Assembly: GCA_011087605.1 (NCBI GenBank) | Contig: JAALLE010000004.1 | Span: 20,696-84,695, forward strand | Direction: 5' to 3' | DNA length: 64,000 bases | Source of the DNA: Hyphomicrobiales bacterium | Lineage (GTDB): Bacteria > Pseudomonadota > Alphaproteobacteria > Rhizobiales > Rhizobiaceae | Shown here: positions 51,293 through 60,509 of the stretch, piece after piece | How positions within the stretch are numbered: the first letter of the stretch is position 1 | Layout of the letters: the number at the start of each line of letters is the position of its first letter | Translations under genes and position numbers: made by a program | Notes under the pieces: generated by a model | Database searches by the model: none | What the model was told of the DNA's origin: nothing | Seen by the model: the letters and a program-made list of their open reading frames with translations, nothing else

Positions 51293-52858
51293 ATGACACA
51301 GCAATTGCAACAAACTTCCAATGATTATGGCATTTGGGTGCAGCCGGTTGACCATGAAGTAAAGCTTTTTCACGAAAACACCTTGTTGGAGGCAAGCTCC
51401 CGCGCCCTGGTGATGCATGAAACCCGCCTGCCGATCACCCTATATTTCCCGATGGAAGATGTTTGCGGCTCTCTGTCACCAAATCAGGATCATCGAACAT
51501 TTTGTCCGTTTAAGGGAACCGCCAGCTATTTCGATTTGGAAATCGATGGAATATCTCTTCCAAAGGCTGCCTGGAGCTACGAAAAGGCCCTGCCCGAAAG
51601 TAAGGACGTGGAGGGATATGTCGCCTTTATGCCGAACAAGATCAGCCACGTCGATCATGGCGACAATGCCATCGAAGCGATGGACAGCGGCAATATTACA
51701 GGGCCAACCGTCGACTGGGTGATGCGTGAAGCCTGGTTGTGCAAATCTCCGGAAGAACTGACGGCTGCATTGGCTCGTAAATTTCTGCACGATGGGATCG
51801 CCATTTCCAGGCTGAGTATTCTGATCTGGTCGCTGCACCCGATGATTGCGGGTCGGAATTACATCTGGACCAAGGAAAACGACGAAGTCGCTTCTGTTTC
51901 CGCGTCCTACGACATCCACACCAGTCCGACCTTCATCAATAGTCCTCTGCGCCATGTTTCAAAGGGGTTTGGTGGGGTGAGACAAAGGCTGGATGGATCC
52001 CCGATTGAATTCGATTTTCCCATCATTGGCGACCTGATTGAACAGGGTGCCACCGACTATGTTGCAATGCCGCTACCCTTCTCCAACGGTCAGATCAATG
52101 TGATGACGCTGACCTGCGACCATCCAAGAGGCTTTACCACGCCAAATCTTGGTCTGTTGTTTGAATGTTCTTCGGTAATCAGCCGATATTTTGAAGTTTT
52201 CACCCTGCAGGAGAACGCCCAATCCTTGTTGGAAACATATTTGGGAAAACGCACCGGTGCGCGGGTGTTGGGGGGCGAAATCCGGCGCGGTGATGGTGAT
52301 GATATTCAGGCGGCGATATTGTTCTGCGACCTGCGAAATTCAACCTCGCTTGAAGAACGACTGGGGCGAGCAGCCTATGTCGCGCTGCTGAACCAGTTTT
52401 TTGAAGCAACAACGGAAATTATCAATCAGCGCGACGGCGAAGTGTTGAAATTTATCGGCGATGCCGTGCTGGCAATATTTCCAGCAGGTGACGACAAACA
52501 ACTGGCCTGCGCCAAAGCGCTGGAGTCGGCACAGGAAATTGTCTCTCACCTGTCCGGCACCAGAATTGGTGAAGCGGCAGAACAAATTGATTGCTCAATC
52601 GGCATTGCCTTCGGTGATGTCACCTATGGAAATGTTGGATCACGCGAGAGACTCGATTTCACTGTAATCGGCCGCGCCGCAAACATCGCGGCGAGGCTGG
52701 GGGATTATGGCAAGACAATCGGACAGAAAATTGTGATCACGGATGACATCGCCAGTTCCCACGATCTGGCTGAGCCATTGGGCGATGTCGCACTTCACAA
52801 TGTCGCCGAGCCGGTAGCAACATTTGCTCTGGCTACCCAGGCCGCTACTTCACCTTGA
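51293..52858 (+). CDS. DUF427-adenylate cyclase fusion protein
   Basis: 521 residues. 1-125: DUF427 domain (TFCPFKGTASYFDL, AAWSYEKALPESKDVEGYVAFMPNKI). 140-320: a sensor region typical of rhizobial cyclases (LLHDGIAISRLSILIWSLHP-type start, YVAMPLPFSNG, LGLLFECSSVISRYFE). 338-510: class III cyclase with metal ligands Asp346 (LFCDLRNSTS) and Asp390 (FIGDAVLAIF), ATP-selecting Lys386 and Asp455, and transition-state Asn464 and Arg468 (GRAANIAARL). All catalytic residues are present, so it should make cAMP. No membrane helix. DUF427 fused to a cyclase is an unusual arrangement. Likely in one unit with the DUF427 gene before it. Confidence 0.88.
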   Translation: MTQQLQQTSNDYGIWVQPVDHEVKLFHENTLLEASSRALVMHETRLPITLYFPMEDVCGSLSPNQDHRTFCPFKGTASYFDLEIDGISLPKAAWSYEKALPESKDVEGYVAFMPNKISHVDHGDNAIEAMDSGNITGPTVDWVMREAWLCKSPEELTAALARKFLHDGIAISRLSILIWSLHPMIAGRNYIWTKENDEVASVSASYDIHTSPTFINSPLRHVSKGFGGVRQRLDGSPIEFDFPIIGDLIEQGATDYVAMPLPFSNGQINVMTLTCDHPRGFTTPNLGLLFECSSVISRYFEVFTLQENAQSLLETYLGKRTGARVLGGEIRRGDGDDIQAAILFCDLRNSTSLEERLGRAAYVALLNQFFEATTEIINQRDGEVLKFIGDAVLAIFPAGDDKQLACAKALESAQEIVSHLSGTRIGEAAEQIDCSIGIAFGDVTYGNVGSRERLDFTVIGRAANIAARLGDYGKTIGQKIVITDDIASSHDLAEPLGDVALHNVAEPVATFALATQAATSP

Positions 52859-52885
52859 CTCCATTATTCTGACATAAGCACTTCT

Positions 52886-54346
52886 ATGGTCAGATTCCGC
52901 AAGTCAATTTCAATGAAACTGTTTGCCGCCATGCTGGCTGTGGCGGCTCTCATCATTGTCTTTGTGGCGGTTACGCTCGCGATTAACATGCGCGCCGGGT
53001 TTGCCCGCTATTTGTCGCAGGCAGAGTTGGTCAGGTTTGACGGGCTGCACGATAAACTGGTGGCTGTTCACCAGATCGACGGTTGGCCGCAGTTCAAAGA
53101 CGATGATAGGGCCTGGCGGAATTTCGTGCGGGCCGCGATGCCAAGACCCCCGCCCCGACATCCCGAACATCAAAGGGGCAACCGGCGCTCCGAACAGCAG
53201 GGTCGCAATCGACGCCCACCACCGCCAAATGACCCAATGCGCTTCGGGTCGCGGCTCCTGCTGTTAGACAGTCAAGGCCACAGGGTTGTCGGGGCCAAAT
53301 TGAACCGACCGGTCTTTGCAAAAAGACCGATCATTGCCAGCTCCAGCCGGCAAGATGACCCACCGCTGGGCTGGATCGCATTGATCGCAGACAGGCGCCA
53401 GATATCTGGCGGCGACGGGCTGTTCATCAAAGACCAGTTGATGACGCTGACTGCAACTCTGCTGCTGGCGCTGGCCCTGAGTGGAGTTGCTGCCTTTTTC
53501 CTGGCAAGGCAGTTTCTCAAACCGGTGCGTGAGTTGGCCGCTGCCGGTGATCAATTGACATCGGGAGACTATTCAATTCGACTGGACGACACCCGATCCG
53601 ATGAATTGGGGGGCCTGTTATCAAAGTTTAACCAACTGGCGGAAAATCTCGACAAGCGAGACAGGATGGAGCGCAAATGGATATCCGACACCTCCCATGA
53701 GTTGAAGACACCACTTGCCGTTCTTCGTGCCCAAATAGAAGCCATCCAGGATGGCGTGCATGCACCTGAATCCAAACGGCTGGAAGAATTGCACGCGTCG
53801 ACCATGCGCCTGTCGCAATTGGTGGCCGATCTGAACTCCCTGTCCAACATGCGCGAGGGGCATTTGGTGACTGCATTTAAGCCTGAGGATATCAGCGACA
53901 TAATTGGCTCGCGGCTCGAATATACGATGGAACATCTCACCGGCAAACAAATGTCCGTTAAGAGTGATCTGGACACCGCATTGTTGGTAGAATGTGACCG
54001 ACTTCGTATTGGCCAGTTGATCGACAATTTGCTGCAAAACGCAGAGCGCTACACAACTTCCCCCGGCATCGTTCAGGTAAGCGCCCGTTCAGCTGGCGAG
54101 GACGTTGAAATCCGTGTGGAAGATTCTCCACCCTGCCCCCCAGAAGAAGCCCGGCGGAAAATGTTCGACCGCTTTTATCGCGAAGAGGTTTCGCGCGACC
54201 GTCGATATGGTGGATCCGGCCTCGGCCTTTCAATTTGCCGGGAGATCGTGGCAGCACATGGTGGCACAATTTCCCTGTCACAATCCGATTTGGGCGGTTT
54301 GTGTGTCACCGTCATCCTACCCAAAAAGGCAGCTGAGCATGAGTAA
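52886..54346 (+). CDS. baeS: BaeS-like sensor histidine kinase
   Basis: 486 residues. Membrane helices about 11-33 and 186-208 frame a periplasmic domain with an odd Pro/Arg/His-rich stretch (RPPPRHPEHQRGNRR, RRPPPPNDP, about 86-117) that might bind metal. HAMP follows (QFLKPVRELAAAGDQL), then the DHp helix with the phosphorylated His271 (SDTSHELKTPLAVL), the N box (LIDNLLQNAERYT), and the ATP lid with FDRFYREE and GGSGLGLSICREIVAAHGG. The G1 box is degenerate (EDSPPCPPEE), as common in BaeS. Signal unknown; envelope stress is the role in E. coli. Overlaps baeR by 8 bp. Confidence 0.87.
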   Translation: MVRFRKSISMKLFAAMLAVAALIIVFVAVTLAINMRAGFARYLSQAELVRFDGLHDKLVAVHQIDGWPQFKDDDRAWRNFVRAAMPRPPPRHPEHQRGNRRSEQQGRNRRPPPPNDPMRFGSRLLLLDSQGHRVVGAKLNRPVFAKRPIIASSSRQDDPPLGWIALIADRRQISGGDGLFIKDQLMTLTATLLLALALSGVAAFFLARQFLKPVRELAAAGDQLTSGDYSIRLDDTRSDELGGLLSKFNQLAENLDKRDRMERKWISDTSHELKTPLAVLRAQIEAIQDGVHAPESKRLEELHASTMRLSQLVADLNSLSNMREGHLVTAFKPEDISDIIGSRLEYTMEHLTGKQMSVKSDLDTALLVECDRLRIGQLIDNLLQNAERYTTSPGIVQVSARSAGEDVEIRVEDSPPCPPEEARRKMFDRFYREEVSRDRRYGGSGLGLSICREIVAAHGGTISLSQSDLGGLCVTVILPKKAAEHE

Positions 54347-55028
54347 ACTCCCACATATACTGGTGATTGAGGATGAAACGACTCTGGCCGGAGTGATCAA
54401 GGACTATCTGGTTGATGCCGGCATGACAGTGACCTTGCTGCACGAGGGGACCACAGCCACTCAAACAATCCTCGGTGCGAAGCCCGATCTGGTCGTTCTG
54501 GACATTATGCTTCCGGGGAAAGACGGCATTACCATTTGTCGCGAAGTTCGCGCTCAAAGCGAAGTTCCGATCATCATGGAAACCGCCAAAGTCGATGAAA
54601 TCGACCGGCTACTGGGACTTGAACTGGGGGCAGATGATTATCTTTGCAAACCATTTTCTCCGCGTGAACTCGTCGCACGGATCAAGGCTGTTTTACGCCG
54701 AACTGGGATCAGCCGGTCAGATCAAGAAGAGGGTTCAGCTGAAGCCCGGCTGCAGCTGGATGAGGAAAAGTGGCTGACAAGGTTGGATGGTCAAATCATC
54801 AAATTGACGCGGCGGGAATTTCAGCTCCTTTTGGTGTTACACAAGAGCGGCGGCCGGGTTTATTCGCGAAGCCAGTTGCTGGATGCGGTGTTCCGCGATG
54901 ATGCAGATGTGTTCGACCGCACCATCGACAGCCATATCAAGAACCTGCGCAACAAGCTCAAACAGGTGGCGCCCGATTATGACCCGATTCGCTCGGTCTA
55001 TGGTGTCGGTTACGCCTTCGAGCTGTAA
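54339..55028 (+). CDS. baeR: BaeR-like response regulator (OmpR family)
   Basis: 229 residues. Receiver domain: VIEDETTLAGVIKDYL, phospho-acceptor Asp55 (LVVLDIMLPGKDG), the switch Thr region (IMETAK), Lys in YLCKPFSPRELVARIKAVLRR. Winged-helix domain: IKLTRREFQLLLVLHKSGGRVYSRSQLLDAVF...DRTIDSHIKNLRNKLKQ...IRSVYGVGYAFEL. The start ATG 54339 lies within the end of baeS. IIMETAK differs from the usual IIMLTA. The YHYH gene downstream could be a target. Confidence 0.9.
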   Translation: MSKLPHILVIEDETTLAGVIKDYLVDAGMTVTLLHEGTTATQTILGAKPDLVVLDIMLPGKDGITICREVRAQSEVPIIMETAKVDEIDRLLGLELGADDYLCKPFSPRELVARIKAVLRRTGISRSDQEEGSAEARLQLDEEKWLTRLDGQIIKLTRREFQLLLVLHKSGGRVYSRSQLLDAVFRDDADVFDRTIDSHIKNLRNKLKQVAPDYDPIRSVYGVGYAFEL

Positions 55029-55181
55029 ATCCCAAAGAAGTTCCAGGTTCTTCACAATCCCTGCACATTCTCTCCAAATCGAGTTCGTTTTGCCGCGTTA
55101 AATTGCAGGCACACCGCACCTCCGGGCGCGTTTCCTGCAACAACATCAGCCGGAACGAGTCTCAACACTGGAAGGATTAAC

Positions 55182-56294
55182 ATGTCCTGTTCGACAATTT
55201 CGAAGCAGAAATTTTTGTGGGTAACAGAAACAGCAGTCGGCGTCGGTGCGGCGAGAACTGCGAGTACGGCGAGTACGGTGAGCGCGATGAGCGCAGCGGT
55301 TTCGGCGGGCGCGACGGCCATGTTCTTAATGGCCACACCGACCCATGCACATAACAACCAGGTCAAGATATCTGTCGAGGGCGGTCAACGCTGCATCGTT
55401 TCCAACGGTCTGCCAAATCACAGGACCGGAAGTTTCCCCAACCGTGGCAATCCCAACCGCATTTCAAAACAAAACGTCCATTTGTGCGTCACAACTTCGC
55501 CATCCAAGGGACGTCGACCACAATGGGTCGGCGGTTCAATCGGGGTTGGCATAAATGGTATCCAGTTTCGCCCGACAACAGCGGACTATTATGATGCTCG
55601 CAGCCGACGGGGTTTCAGCCGCAATGCCAGGTCTGGATGGAACCTGGATGGATTGGGGGCCCGCAATCAACTGGGCATGGATAGCAACAATGCCCATGTC
55701 GATAACCGTGGTTTGTACCACTATCACGGTGTGGCAAATGCTCTTGTGAGATCCGGGAAAGGCAGCTTGATTGGCTGGGCCGCTGACGGGTTTGAAATCC
55801 ATTATCTGGGCAGCAAAAGACGCTCCGGCTACGCCCTCAAACGGGGAACCCGCGGCTCCGCTCCCGGTGGTAAATATGACGGTACCTATGTTCAGGATTG
55901 GAAGTATGTTGGCGGTTCCAAAAACCTCGATGAATGCAACGGCGGAAGACTTAACGGCAATTTTGTCTATTTTGCTACGGAAACTTTTCCGTTTCTGCCC
56001 CATTGCCTTTGGGGCAATGTAAGCCGGGACTTCGAACGCCCAGGCCGCAGAAATCGCAAATTTTCCGGCGTGATCCGCAAAAGTGACCGACAACAGCCCC
56101 GCCTTGGCCGCACAGCCTTCATCCGGCGCGGCCCTCCCGAAGAAGCCCGAGTTGCCTGCCAGGGCAAATCTTCGGGAATGCGCTGCAGCTTCACCAACCG
56201 ACACCGAAATCACCAGATCACTGGAAGTTGTCGCACCGTGCGCGGCGGCATCAGTGTATGCGTGCCTGTCCGAGGGGCCTTAGTTCGCCCGTAA
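55182..56294 (+). CDS. YHYH domain secreted protein
   Basis: 370 residues. The first 60 form a long, low-complexity signal-like region (ARTASTASTVSAMSAAVSAG...) made by short repeats of GCGAGTACG and GAGCGC in the DNA; a hydrophobic end ATAMFLMATPTHAHNNQ suggests cleavage after AHA. The YHYH domain follows: NAHVDNRGLYHYHGVANAL, IGWAADGFEIHYLGSKRRSGYALKRGTRG, GKYDGTYVQDWKYVGGSKNLDECNG. His-rich motif and secretion suggest metal binding, perhaps copper; the role is unknown. The C-terminal 100 residues are Arg-rich with paired cysteines. AAGGA precedes the ATG. Terminator follows. Confidence 0.82.
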   Translation: MSCSTISKQKFLWVTETAVGVGAARTASTASTVSAMSAAVSAGATAMFLMATPTHAHNNQVKISVEGGQRCIVSNGLPNHRTGSFPNRGNPNRISKQNVHLCVTTSPSKGRRPQWVGGSIGVGINGIQFRPTTADYYDARSRRGFSRNARSGWNLDGLGARNQLGMDSNNAHVDNRGLYHYHGVANALVRSGKGSLIGWAADGFEIHYLGSKRRSGYALKRGTRGSAPGGKYDGTYVQDWKYVGGSKNLDECNGGRLNGNFVYFATETFPFLPHCLWGNVSRDFERPGRRNRKFSGVIRKSDRQQPRLGRTAFIRRGPPEEARVACQGKSSGMRCSFTNRHRNHQITGSCRTVRGGISVCVPVRGALVRP

Positions 56295-56310
56295 CTCCTC
56301 TTGCACGCTG

Positions 56311-56357
56311 GGCCGTCGCACTGGGTCTGCAATGTGGTGCGACGGTCTGCCTTTTTT
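56311..56357 (+). terminator. Rho-independent terminator after the YHYH gene
   Basis: GCCGTCGCAC (56312-56321) pairs with GTGCGACGGT (56337-56346) around a 15-base loop; CTTTTTT follows shortly after. It may also serve matB from the other side, which ends at 56380. Confidence 0.85.
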
Positions 56358-56379
56358 ACAGACATTGAGTTGATTTTGA

Positions 56380-57921
56380 TCAGGCGGAAAATCTATCTTT
56401 CAAGTGAGTGCGCAGAACATTTTTTTGAACCTTGCCCATCGTATTGCGCGGTAGTTCATCTACAATCTTGATCAGTTTGGGTTGTTTGAAGCGCGCCAGA
56501 AGCGGCTTGATTTCCTCTGCCAGAATGTCGGAATTCAACTCGTCTCCCGACGCCACAACTACAGCCACAACCGCTTCACCAAAATCCGGATGGGGTACGC
56601 CAACAACGGCACTTTCCAAAACACCCGCCTGATCATCAATCACGAGTTCGATCTCCTTGGGGTAGATGTTGAGCCCGCCGGAAATAATCAGATCTTTGGA
56701 CCGCCCGACAATGTGCAAATAGCCATCGGCGTCAATCTTTCCCAGATCGCCGGTTATAAAATAGCCATCGTCGCGAAACTCGGACGCAGTTTTTTCTGGC
56801 ATGTTCCAATAGCCTGAAAAAACATTGGGACCGGATATCTCAATCATGCCAACTCCGGTGCCCGCATTGTTCGGTGCGGCAACCAGCTGTTTACCGGTAT
56901 CGGGATCACTGATCCGCACGACAACACCCGGTAAAGGAAAACCAACCGTGCCGGCCCGCCGTTCACCCTCATAAGGGTTGGACGTGTTCATATTGGTTTC
57001 GGTCATGCCATAGCGCTCAAGTACACGATGGCCGGTGGTTTCCTCAAACTGTATGTGTGTTTCTGCCAGCAGCGGTGCGCTGCCGGAGACAAAAAGGCGC
57101 ATATGGGCAACCAGTTGCCGGGTAAAGCGCGGATCGTCCAACAGACGTGTGTAGAATGTCGGCACGCCCATCAAGCTTGTCGAATTGGGCAGTTGTTCAA
57201 TCATTGCGTCGAGATTAAAGCCACTCATAAATATCATTGACCCGCCAGACAGCAGGGTCACATTGACCGCCACAAACAGGCCATGTGTGTGGAATATCGG
57301 CAATGCATGCAGCAAGACATCTGACTTGGAAAACTGCCAAAGCTCTTTCAGAGCCTGCGAATTCGACAACAGATTTTCGTGACTCAGCATGGCTCCTTTA
57401 GACCGACCCGTCGTGCCTGAAGTATAGAGTATTGCCGCAAGATCAGAGGCTCGTCGGTCAACATTTTCAAACGAGGGTTCGGCCTGTCCGGTCGCATCGA
57501 TCAGCGAACCGACTGCGAGCCCTGTATCAGCGGATGTGCCAAGCGTCTCCAGTCGGCAATTGTTATCCAGCGCAAGGTCCGAGTAGGAAGTGCGGTCGGC
57601 TGGATTGCAAACCAACAGGCTGGCTCCTGAATCGCTGACAAAATAGGATACTTCCGAGCCGGTATAGGCCGTATTTAATGGCAGAAACACCGCTCCCATA
57701 CGAACGCATGCGATGTAAAGCAGAACAGCTTCAATAGATTTTGGCACCCGCACAGCGACGCGGTCACCCGGTTCAAGGCCATAGCTGATCAGTACATTGG
57801 CGAGTCTTGCTGAATATTCGAGCGCGTCGGCATAAGTCCATTCGCCACCCTGAGGCAGCACGGCAAGAGTGGCTTGAGGGGCCACATCCGAAAATAGCCC
57901 GTCGAACAAATGATTGGTCAT
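56380..57921 (-). CDS. matB: malonyl-CoA synthetase MatB
   Basis: 513 residues of an AMP-forming acyl-CoA synthetase joining malonate and CoA. P-loop LAAILYTSGTTGRSKGAMLSH, GSAPLLAETHIQFEETTGHRVLERYGMTETNMNTSNPY (the MTET-NMNTSNPYEG motif is typical of MatB and its ACSF3 relatives), YFITGDLGKID, and the catalytic Lys near the C-terminus in LPRNTMGKVQKN. It is coupled to matA by an ATGA overlap, and the partner function makes the malonate call strong. Confidence 0.93.
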   Translation of the reverse strand: MTNHLFDGLFSDVAPQATLAVLPQGGEWTYADALEYSARLANVLISYGLEPGDRVAVRVPKSIEAVLLYIACVRMGAVFLPLNTAYTGSEVSYFVSDSGASLLVCNPADRTSYSDLALDNNCRLETLGTSADTGLAVGSLIDATGQAEPSFENVDRRASDLAAILYTSGTTGRSKGAMLSHENLLSNSQALKELWQFSKSDVLLHALPIFHTHGLFVAVNVTLLSGGSMIFMSGFNLDAMIEQLPNSTSLMGVPTFYTRLLDDPRFTRQLVAHMRLFVSGSAPLLAETHIQFEETTGHRVLERYGMTETNMNTSNPYEGERRAGTVGFPLPGVVVRISDPDTGKQLVAAPNNAGTGVGMIEISGPNVFSGYWNMPEKTASEFRDDGYFITGDLGKIDADGYLHIVGRSKDLIISGGLNIYPKEIELVIDDQAGVLESAVVGVPHPDFGEAVVAVVVASGDELNSDILAEEIKPLLARFKQPKLIKIVDELPRNTMGKVQKNVLRTHLKDRFSA

Positions 57922-59264
57922 GAAACTTCTTTCTCAACATCGCGACGCAAATCTGCGGGTATTTTGGATCTGGCCAGTTGGGATACCGATTTTGACGCAC
58001 CAACCTCTCCGGACTGGGCAAATGCTTCGTGCTGGCCTTCAACCTTGTCCATGTCATAGTGATAGTTGACCATAACTCCAAATGAGTGTCGCAGCCCATT
58101 TTGCGAGGTATCCGCAAGACCATGAAGATCCAGCACCGAAGCACCATTGCTAAGATGAAAACGGGCAACGGGATCGAGCGGCAATCCATCTTCGCGCTTA
58201 GCACCCAACAGGTATTTTGCCGCCAGAGCACGCAATTGGTTGTTGTAAGAACTGAGCAGTTCTGAACCTGTACTGTCGACATCCGCGGTTGTAGCTTGCT
58301 GCAACGTATCAACAAATTCCGCACTGGCCGGGCTTTCCTCACCCGACAGCCAGTCGGCAAACCCAGGAAGCGGAGACAAAGTCACAAATGTCTTCAAATG
58401 TGGTAATTGGGCGGACAGATCTGCAACCACCTGCTTGATCAAAAAATTGCCAAATGAAATACCCCGCAGACCCTGCTGGCAGTTCGAGATTGAATAGAAT
58501 ACGGCAGCATCAACATCTTCCCGGTCAAGTTCGCTGCGTTCGTCCTGCGGCACTTCCTGCACAGACTTGGGAATCCCGCGACACAGTGCAACCTCGACAA
58601 AAACCAGAGGTTCGTCCGGCATGGCCGGATGAAAAAATGCAAAACAGCGTCGATCATCCGGTTGCAAACGCCGCCGCAAATCATCCCAGTCTTCAATTGC
58701 GTGAACCGCCTCATATTGAATGATTTTTGCCAGAATATTTGCCGGGCTTTGCCAGGATATCGGGCGGATCACCAAAAACCCGCGGTTGAACCAGGAAACA
58801 AACAGATGACTGAAGTCTAGATCAATGCGCTTCAGTTCGGGATTATCGGGCAAATGATCGAGCAAGTCTTTGCGCATATTGACCAAAGCCGATGTCGCAC
58901 CGGGCACATGATTTAACCGACGCAGCAACTCCTGACGCGGGGCTTCCGCCGCAGCCGACAAAGCGGCCAGATTTTCTGCACTGCGATCTCCTTCATAGGC
59001 CGTTACTGCGTTGGAAACCGCCGATATATCGAGATCCATTTGTGAGCACAGCAACTCGAAAAAGGCCCGTTTGCCCTCACTATCCAGTTCCTGATAGCGT
59101 GTCAAAATCGCCGAGCCAATTCTGCGACTCGAGACTTCGCCCTTGCTGGACAACAGATCGGTACACAGTTTTTCGATCGACCGGTCATCACTGAAGGCCG
59201 AAAAACTCGACCCCCGGTCAATAATGGAAGCGATCAGTTCGCCTAAAAAGCTGGAGTTTTTCAT
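57918..59264 (-). CDS. matA: malonyl-CoA decarboxylase MatA
   Basis: 448 residues. It turns malonyl-CoA into acetyl-CoA and CO2. N-terminal helical domain (LGELIASIIDRG to about residue 155), then the acetyltransferase-like catalytic domain: FFHPAMPDEPLVFVEVALCRGIP, YSISNCQQGLRGISFGNFLIKQV, TLSPLPGFADWL (catalytic Ser) and FHLSNGASVLDLHGLADTSQNGLRHSFGVMVNYHYD. All family blocks are seen. With matB it gives malonate to acetyl-CoA. Confidence 0.94.
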   Translation of the reverse strand: MKNSSFLGELIASIIDRGSSFSAFSDDRSIEKLCTDLLSSKGEVSSRRIGSAILTRYQELDSEGKRAFFELLCSQMDLDISAVSNAVTAYEGDRSAENLAALSAAAEAPRQELLRRLNHVPGATSALVNMRKDLLDHLPDNPELKRIDLDFSHLFVSWFNRGFLVIRPISWQSPANILAKIIQYEAVHAIEDWDDLRRRLQPDDRRCFAFFHPAMPDEPLVFVEVALCRGIPKSVQEVPQDERSELDREDVDAAVFYSISNCQQGLRGISFGNFLIKQVVADLSAQLPHLKTFVTLSPLPGFADWLSGEESPASAEFVDTLQQATTADVDSTGSELLSSYNNQLRALAAKYLLGAKREDGLPLDPVARFHLSNGASVLDLHGLADTSQNGLRHSFGVMVNYHYDMDKVEGQHEAFAQSGEVGASKSVSQLARSKIPADLRRDVEKEVS

Positions 59265-59280
59265 CGGCCTTGGGAGGGTC

Positions 59281-59667
59281 CTATTTTACAATAACCTGTT
59301 TTTGCGAAAGTCTGGTCTCAAAAGATGGCGATCCTTCGTTGACCAGCCATTTTCGCAACTTGAACGTGCGGCACCCTTCCAGATGCATCGGGTCCTGTTT
59401 CGCCAATTCAAGCGCCTCCTGCATGGATTCGGCCCGATATATAATAAGCCCTGATCCCTGCATTTCCTCACCAGTGTCATCGGATAGTGGACCGGCCAGA
59501 AACAGTTTGCCGACGGCCTCCACTTTCATTTGATATTCCAAATGGCGCGGTAGAACCTCCTTCATAATGTCGGGCGCCACCGCTGGGGTGGTTTCGACAA
59601 CATATAATTCAAATGCCAATGCGCCCCGGTCGCGGGCAATTTCCTTGTATTCATTCCATTTGGGCAT
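59281..59667 (-). CDS. YciI-like protein
   Basis: 128 residues with the YciI fold: LPRHLEYQMKVEAVGKLFLAGPLSDDTGEEMQGSGLIIYRAESMQEALELAKQDPMHLEG. The first His (PRH) and the second (DPMHL, in place of DPF/DPY) are the usual active-site pair with Asp. Function in the family is mostly unknown. It starts the minus-strand unit yciI-matA-matB, with 16 bp to matA, so it may serve malonate breakdown. Confidence 0.82.
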   Translation of the reverse strand: MPKWNEYKEIARDRGALAFELYVVETTPAVAPDIMKEVLPRHLEYQMKVEAVGKLFLAGPLSDDTGEEMQGSGLIIYRAESMQEALELAKQDPMHLEGCRTFKLRKWLVNEGSPSFETRLSQKQVIVK

Positions 59668-59720
59668 GGGATTTTCTCCGGTCAGATTTGGTACATCCTA
59701 GCAACAAATTCCTTAAATGA

Positions 59721-59765
59721 AAATATCGATATTTATTGACTATATGCCCATAATATGGGTATTTT
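59721..59765. promoter_or_regulatory. malonate cluster divergent promoter with two palindromes
   Basis: AAATATCGATATTT at 59721-59734 is a perfect 14-bp palindrome. CCCATA-A-TATGGG at 59747-59759 is a perfect 6-1-6 one. A plus-strand promoter (TTGACT at 59736-59741, TATTTT at 59760-59765, 18-bp spacer) has the second palindrome inside its spacer, a repressor-like layout. The region separates the matAB and TRAP units. Confidence 0.55.
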
Positions 59766-59807
59766 AGCGCATTGATGAATATCAGATAGAGCCACCCAGA
59801 GGCTAAA

Positions 59808-60479
59808 ATGACATCTGTTGCAAATTCGAAGCCGGATCTTGAGTCTTTGCGGGCGGCAGCCCAGCAGGATATAAGGCAGCTGCGATCAGAAATCTCCCAA
59901 TTAGATCAACCGTCTATCGATCTCATCCTGGAGCGGGCTCGATCGCACTATGCCTGGCAGGACCGGCCGGTAACGAAACAGCAGATTTCGCGCATGTATG
60001 ACATCGTGAAGATGGGCTCCACAAGCATGAACTCCTGCCCAGCCCGTTTTATCTTCGTTCAATCGAAAGAGGGCAAAGAAAAACTTGCGAAATCGGTCAA
60101 ACCTACCAATCTGCCCAAGTTGATGGGCGCTCCGCTCACCGTAATTATTGGTTACGATGTGGAATTTTGGCGGGAATTGTTGAAGCTTTTTCCACATGAG
60201 GACAGACGAGGCCATTTTTCAGACAAACCGCAACATGCCGAGGTTACCGCGTTTCGAAACTCAACATTGCAGGGCGGCTATTTGATGATGGCCGCGCGCG
60301 CAATCGGCCTCGATGTTGGTGCTATGTCTGGATTTTCAAACGCCGTGGTCGATGAGGAATTCTTCGCCGGAACCACGACAAAGTCGAATTTTCTCTGCAA
60401 TATTGGATATGCAGACGAGTCTGCATTGTTTCAACGTCTGCCGCGCTTTGAATTTGACGAAGCCTGCAAGTTCGCCTGA
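59808..60479 (+). CDS. nitroreductase-family protein, malonic semialdehyde reductase type
   Basis: 223 residues of the RutE/HadB group of FMN nitroreductases. Evidence: DIVKMGSTSMNSCPARFIFV, NLPKLMGAPLTVIIGYD, NSTLQGGYLMMAARAIGLDVGAMSGFSNAVVDEEFFAGT, SNFLCNIGYADE and the end LPRFEFDEA. RutE reduces malonic semialdehyde to 3-hydroxypropionate in E. coli. Here it lies beside malonate genes, so a related three-carbon substrate is plausible. First gene of the plus-strand unit; AGAGG precedes ATG. Confidence 0.83.
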   Translation: MTSVANSKPDLESLRAAAQQDIRQLRSEISQLDQPSIDLILERARSHYAWQDRPVTKQQISRMYDIVKMGSTSMNSCPARFIFVQSKEGKEKLAKSVKPTNLPKLMGAPLTVIIGYDVEFWRELLKLFPHEDRRGHFSDKPQHAEVTAFRNSTLQGGYLMMAARAIGLDVGAMSGFSNAVVDEEFFAGTTTKSNFLCNIGYADESALFQRLPRFEFDEACKFA

Positions 60480-60509
60480 AATGAAAAAAGCGCAAAAGGG
60501 AGCAATTTG

